Source: Candidatus Omnitrophota bacterium
GTDB taxonomy: Bacteria > Omnitrophota > Gorgyraeia > S143-82
Length of the DNA stretch: 5,246 nucleotides
Direction of reading: 5' to 3'
NCBI GenBank assembly: GCA_027034965.1
Contig: JALVWL010000008.1
Span: 1-5,246 of the forward strand
Under the pieces are notes generated by a model that searched no databases, had not been told where the DNA came from, and was given only the letters and a program-made list of their open reading frames with translations. Of this stretch, positions 1-5,246 are shown one piece after another (within the stretch, counting starts at the first letter, position 1; every line of letters begins with the position of its first letter). A program made the translations under genes and the position numbers.

Positions 1-69
1 GGTATGTTTCTGGGCAGACCTAATATAAAGGTGAAAAAGGAGGATGCTTATGTTTTATATCAAGGTTAA
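1..69 (+). other. Possible 3' end of an upstream gene, frame uncertain
   Basis: The left edge probably cuts a preceding gene of the same operon, but too little remains to identify it. Frame 1 is open from base 1 to a TAA at 67-69 and would encode 22 residues (starting GMFLGRPNIKV), overlapping the queD start by about 20 bases. Frame 3 ends at a TAA at 21-23 after six codons, and frame 2 at a TAA at 26-28 after eight. Overlaps of this size occur elsewhere in the cluster (queC/queE), so frame 1 is possible. I do not recognise any of the three tails. In queuosine operons a neighbour such as folE or queF would be expected here, but nothing visible supports either. Confidence 0.25.
37..43 (+). promoter_or_regulatory. 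Shine-Dalgarno site that decides the queD start
   Basis: AAGGAGG, a near-perfect ribosome binding site. It directly abuts the ATG at 44 (zero spacing, unusable) but lies 6 bases before the ATG at 50. The second ATG is therefore the likely start of queD. Confidence 0.8.
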
Positions 70-436
70 GGGGTATTTTTCCAGTGCCCACAACTTGAGG
101 AATTATCAGGGTTCCTGTGAGAATCTGCACGGTCATAATTGGATTGTCGAGGTGGTATTTAGGGGCAGACACCTGGACGATACGGGTATGTTATTTGACT
201 TCCGTAAAGCCCGTCAGATGTTGATGGATGTCTCCAATTCCCTGGACCACCGCTACCTCAATGAACTGCCGGCCTTTCAAGAGGTAAATCCTACCTCAGA
301 ACATATTGCCCGCTACATATTTATTTCTTTAAGGGACCGTCTCCGCAAAGAACAAATCCTCAGTGTCGATGTTGACCTGGTGACGGTCTGGGAGAATGAG
401 CGTTCCGCGGCTATGTACAGGGATGATGAGGAATAA
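50..436 (+). CDS. queD: 6-carboxy-5,6,7,8-tetrahydropterin synthase (QueD)
   Basis: QueD converts 7,8-dihydroneopterin triphosphate to 6-carboxytetrahydropterin, the second step of preQ0/queuosine synthesis, in the cytoplasm. From the chosen start the protein has 128 residues, close to the family's usual 120-ish. Numbered from the ATG at 44 (two residues more), the zinc ligands are H16 (SSAHNL), H29 and H31. The signature C-x3-HGH (C25, H29, H31) carries the catalytic cysteine that distinguishes QueD from other PTPS-like proteins. Further family motifs are MLFDF (49-53), LDHRYLNE with D68/H69 (67-74), PTSE (83-86) and the pterin-anchoring glutamate E117. E117 is followed by Asn where many QueD proteins have Thr. 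The start at 50 is preferred because the Shine-Dalgarno is 6 bases upstream, whereas it touches the ATG at 44. Only one base separates its stop from the preferred queC start. Confidence 0.93.
   Translation: MFYIKVKGYFSSAHNLRNYQGSCENLHGHNWIVEVVFRGRHLDDTGMLFDFRKARQMLMDVSNSLDHRYLNELPAFQEVNPTSEHIARYIFISLRDRLRKEQILSVDVDLVTVWENERSAAMYRDDEE
428..432 (+). promoter_or_regulatory. Shine-Dalgarno site for queC inside the queD 3' end
   Basis: GAGGA, located in the last codons of queD, lies 5 bases before the ATG at 438. It supports that start over the upstream ATGs at 396, 423 and 426 and over the ATG at 447, and suggests translational coupling to queD. Confidence 0.6.
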
Positions 437-437
437 G

Positions 438-1121
438 ATGGCAAGGATGGGCAAAGGTTATTCGGCGATTGTGTTGCTTTCAGGGGGCCTTGATTCCTCA
501 ACCCTGCTCTATTATGTGAAGCGTCAATACAGGCCGCTAGGGATTGTCTTTCTCTATGGGCAGAGACACGATAGGGAGATACGCTCTGCCCTTTCCATTG
601 CCAAGGCCGCTGGGGTGGATGTCAAAAAATTACGCCTTCCCTTTCCTGAGACGGGTAGCGCCCTGCTGGATAAGAGTGTCTCTATACCAAGCAGGCTCTC
701 AAAAAAGATACCGCCTACCTATGTCCCTGCTAGGAATATCGTCTTTCTTTCCCTGGCCTTGAGTTTTGCCGAGGCCTATGGTGTGGATAAGATATTTATA
801 GGTGTGAATGCCATTGATTATTCTGGCTATCCTGATTGCCGGCCCGAGTTTGTGGATGCCTTTAATAAGGTGATTCGGGTTGGTACCAAGAAGGGTGTAG
901 AGGGCAAGGGGGTTGAGGTACTGGCGCCATTTATCCACATGACGAAGGCCGAGATTATCAAGATAGGTCTATCCCTGGGGGTCCCTTATGAGTTGACCTG
1001 GTCTTGTTACAGGGGAGAAGATTTGCCCTGTGGAACCTGTGATAGCTGCAGGCTAAGGGCCAGGGGATTCAAGGAGGCAGGAGCTAATGACCCGTTGCTC
1101 TCTGATAAAGGCCTCTCTTAA
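438..1121 (+). CDS. queC: 7-cyano-7-deazaguanine (preQ0) synthase QueC
   Basis: QueC is an ATP-dependent cytoplasmic enzyme that converts 7-carboxy-7-deazaguanine (CDG) and ammonia to the nitrile preQ0, releasing AMP and pyrophosphate. From the chosen start it has 227 residues, against 231 in E. coli. The PP-loop SGGLDSS is at 15-21, followed by YGQRH (40-44), YVPARN (95-100), the substrate-site stretch NAIDYSGYPDCRPEF (124-138) and the zinc-binding cysteines C190, C198, C201 and C204 near the C terminus. All expected residues are present. An ATG at 396 would add 14 residues that read through the queD 3' end in another frame and look unrelated to QueC. The start at 438 has a GAGGA 5 bases upstream and puts the PP-loop at the usual distance from the N terminus. 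The ATG at 447 is a weaker alternative. The 3' end overlaps queE by 35 bases. Confidence 0.95.
   Translation: MARMGKGYSAIVLLSGGLDSSTLLYYVKRQYRPLGIVFLYGQRHDREIRSALSIAKAAGVDVKKLRLPFPETGSALLDKSVSIPSRLSKKIPPTYVPARNIVFLSLALSFAEAYGVDKIFIGVNAIDYSGYPDCRPEFVDAFNKVIRVGTKKGVEGKGVEVLAPFIHMTKAEIIKIGLSLGVPYELTWSCYRGEDLPCGTCDSCRLRARGFKEAGANDPLLSDKGLS
1071..1077 (+). promoter_or_regulatory. Shine-Dalgarno site for queE inside queC
   Basis: AAGGAGG lies within the queC coding sequence, 9 bases before the ATG at 1087. It supports this start, and hence the 35-base overlap with queC, over the internal ATG at 1126. Confidence 0.7.
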
Positions 1122-1788
1122 TAGTATGTTTGTTTCCATTCAGGGTGAGGGCCCGCTGGTGGGTGTCAGGCAGGTGTTTCTGCGGTTTGCTGGTTGCGGC
1201 CTTTCCTGCAGGTACTGCGATACTGATTTTGCGGAACGGATAGTATGTGACTATAAGCACATATACGACTTCATCTATGAACACCTACCCCTTCATTCGG
1301 TTGTCTTGACCGGTGGTGAGCCCCTGGAACAGGTGGGTTTTTTATATCAGTTCCTTCCGAATCTAAAGGCCTCGCTTGGGATTAAGGTTTTTCTAGAGAC
1401 CGCTGGTTATCTACCACAGGAGATGCAGGTGATTAGAGATTACGTGGACTATGTCTCTATGGATGTAAAGGCCCCTTATGCAGCGGGTATAGAACCTTTG
1501 TGGGACAGACATCGCAGGTTTATTGAGATTTTATCTGGCGAGATTCAGCTTATATTAAAGCTGACCCTTACTCCTGGTATTCACGAGAATGACCGGGAAT
1601 CAATCGAAGAATTTTTGTTCGGTGTGGATCGTGATATATTATGCCTTGTCCTTCAGCCTGTCCACGGAAGTGAATCGGATAGGGGGTTTATCGCCACTCT
1701 CTTTGATTGGCAGAGGAGGTTGATCTCGATGCTGGGCATTGAGGTAAGGATTATTCCTCAGGTTCACAAGTTCCTCGGAATGGAGTAG
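1087..1788 (+). CDS. queE: 7-carboxy-7-deazaguanine synthase QueE (radical SAM)
   Basis: QueE is a radical S-adenosylmethionine enzyme that contracts the ring of 6-carboxytetrahydropterin to 7-carboxy-7-deazaguanine, the step between QueD and QueC. The protein has 233 residues, within the family's range. The N-terminal stretch MFVSIQGEGPLVG (14-26) is the QueE hallmark. The [4Fe-4S] cluster motif C-x3-C-x2-C is C37, C41, C44 (within GCGLSCRYCDT), the standard spacing without the insertion seen in some homologues. TGGEP (75-79), FLETAG (102-107) and SMDVKAP (124-130) are the SAM- and substrate-binding strands, and LQPVHG and IPQVHKFLG occur near the C terminus. The start at 1087 is backed by an AAGGAGG 9 bases upstream. 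Starting at 1126 would leave too little before the SIQGEG motif. It overlaps queC by 35 bases, and its stop lies 3 bases before the next start. Confidence 0.95.
   Translation: MTRCSLIKASLNSMFVSIQGEGPLVGVRQVFLRFAGCGLSCRYCDTDFAERIVCDYKHIYDFIYEHLPLHSVVLTGGEPLEQVGFLYQFLPNLKASLGIKVFLETAGYLPQEMQVIRDYVDYVSMDVKAPYAAGIEPLWDRHRRFIEILSGEIQLILKLTLTPGIHENDRESIEEFLFGVDRDILCLVLQPVHGSESDRGFIATLFDWQRRLISMLGIEVRIIPQVHKFLGME
1782..1785 (+). promoter_or_regulatory. Shine-Dalgarno site for the PP-loop gene
   Basis: GGAG at the queE 3' end lies 6 bases before the ATG at 1792, but only 3 bases before an in-frame GTG at 1789. This favours the ATG. Confidence 0.5.
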
Positions 1789-1791
1789 GTG

Positions 1792-2772
1792 ATGGGAGAA
1801 AAGATAAAGGCCCTCGGTTTGTTTTCAGGTGGTTTGGACAGTATATTGGCATTTAAAGTCTTGCAGGAACAGGGCGTTGAATGTATTGCCGTGCACTTTT
1901 CGACTCCGTTCTATTTCAAACAGGGAATAAAAGAGATTGCCAGGCGCTATGATATCCCTCTGATTATACGCTCTGTTATGGATAACTATATCGATGTGTT
2001 GAAGGATCCTGTATATGGTTATGGCAAGAACTTTAATCCCTGCATCGACTGCCATGGTTTTATGTTCAGGACTGCCCTGGGTATGCTCAGTGAGTTTGGG
2101 GCGAGGTTTGTCTTCAGCGGAGAGGTCCTCGGAGAGAGGCCATTTTCTCAGACTGGATTCGGTCTGGAACGGGTTGCCCAGCTTTCAGGTGCACCTGAGT
2201 TGATCCTCAGACCATTGAGTGCTCGATTGCTTTCTCCTACTCTTCCCGAAAAGCAGGGTTGGGTGGATAGAGAAAGATTATTAGATATAAAAGGACGTAG
2301 TAGAAGGCGTCAGCTGGAGTTAGCGGCTTACTATGGAATAGAGGTGAACAGCAGTCTCCAACCAGCAGGAGGCTGCCTGCTCACTGACCCAAGGATATCC
2401 AAGCGCATCAGGGAATATGTAAAGCGCTTTGAGAATCATCGATATGTTATCTTTGAATTGATAAAGACAGGGAGGCACTTTATTATAGAAAGGAATACTG
2501 CCCTGATTATAGGGAGGAATCGCTTTGAGAACGATGTGATAGAGGGTTATGGTTTACGGGGAAGCATCTTCAGGAGCATCTCTGTTCCCGGTCCTGTCGG
2601 GCTCCTGTTCGGTGAGAAGGCCACAGATACCTATGTGCGTGGCCTTGCGGCCAGGATACTGGCTAGTTATGCCAAACCTTCTGAAAAGGAGGTGGAGGTT
2701 GTCTTTGAGGATGGGGATGTATTTCTGATAGGGCAGGAATCTCGGGATAAGTTTAAGAGGTATCTGATATGA
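1792..2772 (+). CDS. PP-loop ATPase with NFACT-R-like C-terminal region, predicted RNA thiolase
   Basis: Predicted tRNA/RNA sulfur-transfer enzyme of 326 residues; the exact substrate is unknown. The N-terminal domain has the adenylating PP-loop SGGLDS at 12-17. Cysteines C84 and C87 lie in NPCIDCHGF, with a third, C195, in PAGGCLLTDP. This resembles the paired catalytic cysteines of MnmA-type 2-thiouridylases, where one forms a persulfide and the other a disulfide. The C-terminal part, about 215-326, carries GRHF (227-230), GRN (241-243, in IIGRNRFEND) and VPGP (265-268). These features resemble the NFACT-R (DUF814) domain, a presumed RNA-binding module. Such fusions are often annotated as ThiI-like or as tRNA 2-thiouridylate methyltransferases; I am not aware of an established substrate. 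No THUMP or rhodanese domain is visible, so it is not a standard ThiI. It starts 3 bases after queE and overlaps radC by 4, implying co-translation with the queuosine genes. The adjacent GTG at 1789 is an alternative start. Confidence 0.8.
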   Translation: MGEKIKALGLFSGGLDSILAFKVLQEQGVECIAVHFSTPFYFKQGIKEIARRYDIPLIIRSVMDNYIDVLKDPVYGYGKNFNPCIDCHGFMFRTALGMLSEFGARFVFSGEVLGERPFSQTGFGLERVAQLSGAPELILRPLSARLLSPTLPEKQGWVDRERLLDIKGRSRRRQLELAAYYGIEVNSSLQPAGGCLLTDPRISKRIREYVKRFENHRYVIFELIKTGRHFIIERNTALIIGRNRFENDVIEGYGLRGSIFRSISVPGPVGLLFGEKATDTYVRGLAARILASYAKPSEKEVEVVFEDGDVFLIGQESRDKFKRYLI

Positions 2773-3422
2773 AATTAAAGAGACTAGCGGCCCTGGATCG
2801 CCCTAGAGAGAAGCTATTTAGGTATGGTCCTTCCAGATTGTCCTTGAGGGAACTGCTGGCGATTTTGATTGATACCGGAACCTCGGGTAAAGATGTACTC
2901 TCCCTTGCAAGGGATGTAGAAAGACTGCTTAAAAGGGAGAGGGAGCCCTCGATTAAGACCCTGATGGGGATAAAGGGATTAGGGCTTGCTAAGGCCAGCA
3001 GGATAATGGCGGCGATAGAGTTGGGCAAAAGAATGCAAGAGGCCCAGAATATTAGACTCTTGTCTCCGGAGATAGTCTGGCATAGTTGTTCAGATATCGC
3101 TGTCTCGAAGAAGGAACAATTCGTGGTATTTTATCTAGATGCCCAGTATAGGCAGGTAAAAAAGGAGCTGATCTCAGTTGGTTCTCTTACAGAATCACTT
3201 GTGCATCCAAGAGAGGTCTTTGAACCAGCGGTTAGGTTATCCTGTGCAGCAGTCATCTTGGCACATAATCATCCCTCTGGGTCGCTGATCCCCTCTCAAG
3301 AGGATATTGACCTGACAAAGAGGCTCGTTGAGGCAGGCAGACTGCTTGGTATAGATGTCCTAGACCATATAATTGTCTCAAAAGATGGTTTTTTTAGTAT
3401 GAAACAGGAGTCGATATTATGA
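2769..3422 (+). CDS. radC: RadC family protein (JAMM/MPN+ metalloprotein, UPF0758)
   Basis: Full-length RadC homologue of 217 residues, near the usual 220-230. The N-terminal part has the typical PREKL (12-16) and LSLRELLAILIDTGTSG (24-40) stretches, followed by a helix-hairpin-helix-like segment MGIKGLGLAKASRI (66-79). The C-terminal JAMM/MPN+ domain keeps its metal site: HNHPSG with H166 and H168, then S176-x2-D179, plus a candidate catalytic glutamate upstream in the 133-152 region. The site looks intact, so hydrolase activity is possible. The historical DNA-repair role of RadC came from a misassigned E. coli mutation, and the biochemical function remains unsettled. The start ATG at 2769 overlaps the preceding stop (ATGA), with AAGAGG 8 bases upstream. 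The stop overlaps the next start in the same way. This coupling on both sides makes it an integral part of the operon. Confidence 0.93.
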   Translation: MKLKRLAALDRPREKLFRYGPSRLSLRELLAILIDTGTSGKDVLSLARDVERLLKREREPSIKTLMGIKGLGLAKASRIMAAIELGKRMQEAQNIRLLSPEIVWHSCSDIAVSKKEQFVVFYLDAQYRQVKKELISVGSLTESLVHPREVFEPAVRLSCAAVILAHNHPSGSLIPSQEDIDLTKRLVEAGRLLGIDVLDHIIVSKDGFFSMKQESIL

Positions 3423-4594
3423 AGAGAAATGCCGTGGTCCTACAGTCAGGTGGAATGACGCAGGTGATAAATGCCTCTTTGATAGGGGTGTTAGATGCGA
3501 TGGATGGTATTGGTTCTGTATACGGTGCCAGGTACGGTATTAGGGGGCTTTCTTCTGGAGACCTTTATGCACTTACAGAATTGCAAGCCTGTGATAGGGA
3601 ATTCATAAAGACAATGCCTTCTGGATTCCTTGGGTCCTCGAGATTGCGTCTCGATGAAGAGCTGTTGGGGCGCTGTTTTGAGGCCTCTATCAAAAAGTAC
3701 GATATAGGGGTTGTCTTTATGATAGGCGGTAATGATACGGCCTATAATGCCGGGTTGCTTGCTGAATATGCGTCTCGATTAGGAATGGATCTGCAGGTTA
3801 TAGGGATACCGAAGACCATAGACAATGATCTGCCTTTTATGCACTTTTGTCCTGGATATCCCAGCACAGCGCGTTTTGTTGCAGTGGCCTGTCAGGAGGC
3901 AGGACTGGATACCCTGGCTATGAAGGACTCTGATCCGATAAAGATAATAGAGGTGATGGGCCGAAATGCAGGTTGGATAGTTGCTGCCTCTGGTCTGTTG
4001 AAGAGATATCCTGCGCAACCGCCTCACATTATGTGTTTTCCGGAACAGCTTCTGGATATCGATGAGTTTGTTACGAAGGTGGAAAGGATATACAGGAGTT
4101 ATGGGTTTGCGGTTATTGTTGTTTCTGAGACGATAAGGGACCTTTCAGGCAGAAGGATAGGCGAGAAGAGAGGCGGTATTGTGGCCGATGGGTTTGGGCA
4201 TGGTTATGTAGAGAGTCCGGCGCAGAGATTGTGTTCTATACTGGAAGATAGATTGGGTGTCAGGGCCCGCTACGATAAGCCCGGTACTATGCAGAGGATG
4301 TCCATAGCACACACCTCTGACCTGGACCTAAATACTGCCTATGAGGCCGGCAGATACGCCGTTGATTTGTTTAAGAAAGGAGTTTCGGGTGTAGAGGTGG
4401 TTATAGAAAGAAATGGATTTTCTTCTGTCCCTATTTCAGAGATAGCTGAGAAGGAGCGACTTCTTCCTGAGGAATTTATGAATGATACAAAAGACTTTAT
4501 CAGTCCTGCGTTTTACGAATATGCCTTGCCCTTGTTAGGCGGTATTCCAGTTGATTTTTCTCGTATATATGAGTTGTTGGGCTATACAGAGTAA
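3419..4594 (+). CDS. pfp: Pyrophosphate-dependent 6-phosphofructokinase
   Basis: Phosphofructokinase-family enzyme of 391 residues, predicted to interconvert fructose 6-phosphate and fructose 1,6-bisphosphate reversibly using pyrophosphate. The N terminus QSGGMTQVINAS (9-20) is the phosphate-binding loop. GGNDT is at 103-107, with D106 where ATP-dependent enzymes have Gly (GGDGS). PKTIDND is at 131-137, with K132 where ATP enzymes have Gly and D135 as the catalytic base. The D/K pair is the established signature of PPi rather than ATP use. MGRNAGWI (180-187) and PGTMQRM (288-294) form the sugar-phosphate site. It is longer than ATP-type PfkA (about 320) and shorter than plant-type PFP subunits, which fits the roughly 400-residue bacterial PPi-type group. 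The start overlaps the radC stop as ATGA, with CAGGAG 8 bases upstream. Donor specificity is inferred from these residues alone. Confidence 0.92.
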   Translation: MKRNAVVLQSGGMTQVINASLIGVLDAMDGIGSVYGARYGIRGLSSGDLYALTELQACDREFIKTMPSGFLGSSRLRLDEELLGRCFEASIKKYDIGVVFMIGGNDTAYNAGLLAEYASRLGMDLQVIGIPKTIDNDLPFMHFCPGYPSTARFVAVACQEAGLDTLAMKDSDPIKIIEVMGRNAGWIVAASGLLKRYPAQPPHIMCFPEQLLDIDEFVTKVERIYRSYGFAVIVVSETIRDLSGRRIGEKRGGIVADGFGHGYVESPAQRLCSILEDRLGVRARYDKPGTMQRMSIAHTSDLDLNTAYEAGRYAVDLFKKGVSGVEVVIERNGFSSVPISEIAEKERLLPEEFMNDTKDFISPAFYEYALPLLGGIPVDFSRIYELLGYTE

Positions 4595-4604
4595 TCGATG
4601 GGGT

Positions 4605-4610
4605 GAGGGG
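4605..4610 (+). promoter_or_regulatory. Probable Shine-Dalgarno site for aspA
   Basis: GAGGGG in the 19-base gap after the phosphofructokinase gene. Its GAGG core ends 5 bases before the GTG at 4614, which supports that start codon. The gap contains no hairpin or T-run terminator. Confidence 0.5.
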
Positions 4611-4613
4611 AAG

Positions 4614-5246
4614 GTGAAAGAGATACCAGAGAAGGAAGGCAACTATAGAATAGAAGAAGATTTTCTGGGGCAGTGTTATGTCCCGGAAGATGCCTATTGG
4701 GGGATTCATACCTATCGGGCGGTGAACAATTTCCCTATTTCTGGATATAGGCTGCCGTCTGTGTTCATTCGTTCAATGGCTATTGTAAAAAAGGCCGCCT
4801 GCCTTGCTAATCTAGAGCTGGGATACATAGAACGGCGGAAAGCAGAGGCGATTATCTCTGCCTGTGATGAGATAATATCTGGTAGGTTTGATGAAGAATT
4901 TCCATTAGATGCCTTTCAGGGTGGGGCTGGCACGTCAACAAATATGAACCTCAACGAGGTTATTGCCAATAGGGCGATAGAGATATTGGGGGGTAAAAAA
5001 GGAGATTATTCCCTGGTACACCCGATAGAAGATGTAAATCTGCATCAGTCTACGAATGATACCTATCCTACTGCCCTTAAGATTGCCTCAATATTTGAAT
5101 TGCGGAGGTTGAGCGAGAGGATAGCCTCCTTGCAAGGGGCATTTCAGAGAAAGGAAAAGGAGTTTGCTGATATTGTAAAGGTTGGCAGGACGGAGATGCA
5201 GTCCGCTGTGCCGATGACGCTTGGGGGGGAGTTTTCTGCCTATGCC
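4614..5246 (+). CDS. aspA: Aspartate ammonia-lyase (aspartase), 5' part
   Basis: Aspartase reversibly deaminates L-aspartate to fumarate and ammonia. Only the first 211 codons of the usual 465 or so are present; the gene is open through base 5246. Visible motifs of the aspartase/fumarase superfamily are RIEEDFLG (12-19), VPEDAYWGIHT (23-33), the long FQGGAGTSTNMN stretch (101-112) with NEVIANRA (114-121), QSTND (145-149) and VGRTEMQSAVPMTLG (190-204). Aspartase is favoured over class II fumarase by GKKGDY (127-132), the VPMTLG ending of the last motif, and the general match to E. coli AspA as I recall it. In GRTxLQDA, the residue after Thr (Gln or His in known enzymes) is Glu194 here, and the later Asp is Ser197. 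Both are unusual changes near the active site. The start is GTG with GAGGGG just upstream; an in-frame ATG at 4569 lies inside the preceding gene and has no binding site. Telling aspartase from fumarase would be surer with the missing C-terminal half. Confidence 0.85.
   Translation, partial: MKEIPEKEGNYRIEEDFLGQCYVPEDAYWGIHTYRAVNNFPISGYRLPSVFIRSMAIVKKAACLANLELGYIERRKAEAIISACDEIISGRFDEEFPLDAFQGGAGTSTNMNLNEVIANRAIEILGGKKGDYSLVHPIEDVNLHQSTNDTYPTALKIASIFELRRLSERIASLQGAFQRKEKEFADIVKVGRTEMQSAVPMTLGGEFSAYA

Noticed and set aside
1..43. Promoter with an A/T-rich -10-like element (TAATAT near 21-26)
   Set aside because: No matching -35 element can be seen, and the segment probably lies at the end of an upstream operon gene.
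544..762. Plus-strand open frames in alternative frames (544-762 and 2015-2203)
   Set aside because: They sit wholly inside queC and the PP-loop gene and have no recognisable features.
699..938. Minus-strand open frame inside queC, and similar ones at 313-501, 1084-1284, 1825-2055, 2753-3028, 3779-4027 and 4500-4709
   Set aside because: Each lies opposite a well-supported + strand gene, shows no recognisable domain and reads as low-quality shadow protein.
3389..3395. Run of seven T near the 3' end of radC, a possible slippage site or terminator tail
   Set aside because: It encodes Phe-Phe in the normal frame, no stable GC-rich hairpin precedes it, and the downstream gene already has its own start and binding site.
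50..3422. A 7-deazaguanine DNA-modification (dpd-type) island, prompted by queDCE plus RadC
   Set aside because: No DpdA-like transglycosylase, helicase or restriction gene is present, and the neighbours are an RNA-thiolase-like protein and metabolic enzymes.
4595..4613. Possible terminator or promoter between the phosphofructokinase and aspA genes
   Set aside because: The 19-base gap is too short for either, contains no hairpin, and is mostly explained by the aspA ribosome binding site.
4569..4613. Longer aspA start at the in-frame ATG at 4569
   Set aside because: No Shine-Dalgarno precedes it, it overlaps the phosphofructokinase gene by 26 bases, and the added residues do not resemble an aspartase N terminus.

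Overview
The window is a dense, single-direction (+) bacterial gene cluster. It holds six complete genes and a seventh cut by the right edge, with gaps of 19 bases or less or small overlaps between all of them. No rRNA, tRNA, mobile element, CRISPR array, internal terminator or convincing promoter was seen. The whole window therefore looks like the middle of one long operon that starts before base 1 and continues past base 5246.

Bases 1-1788 hold queD, queC and queE. These are three consecutive enzymes that turn dihydroneopterin triphosphate into preQ0, the 7-deazaguanine precursor of queuosine in tRNA. The first enzyme (FolE) and the later steps (QueF, Tgt, QueA, QueG/QueH) are not in the window. 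Next (1792-2772) comes a second PP-loop ATPase. It has an MnmA/ThiI-like arrangement of cysteines and a C-terminal region resembling the NFACT-R RNA-binding domain, so a tRNA/RNA thiolation enzyme is the best guess. It is followed, with ATGA stop/start overlaps, by a RadC-family JAMM/MPN protein (2769-3422) and by a phosphofructokinase (3419-4594) whose diagnostic residues point to pyrophosphate rather than ATP as phosphoryl donor. After a 19-base gap, the 5' part of an aspartate ammonia-lyase (aspA) runs off the end (4614-5246).

The first four genes make sense together as an RNA-modification module: preQ0 synthesis plus a predicted thiolase. RadC has no settled function. The PPi-dependent phosphofructokinase and aspartase are central metabolism and may simply share the transcript. 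One possible but weak link is that QueC and PP-loop thiolases release pyrophosphate, which the phosphofructokinase would consume.

The organism cannot be named from the sequence. Intermediate GC, frequent AGG/AGA arginine and ATA isoleucine codons, very tight gene packing and a PPi-type phosphofructokinase would suit an anaerobic, possibly thermophilic bacterium of the Desulfobacterota/Nitrospirota kind. That is an impression, not a demonstration. All the genes share the same codon style, so nothing looks recently acquired.
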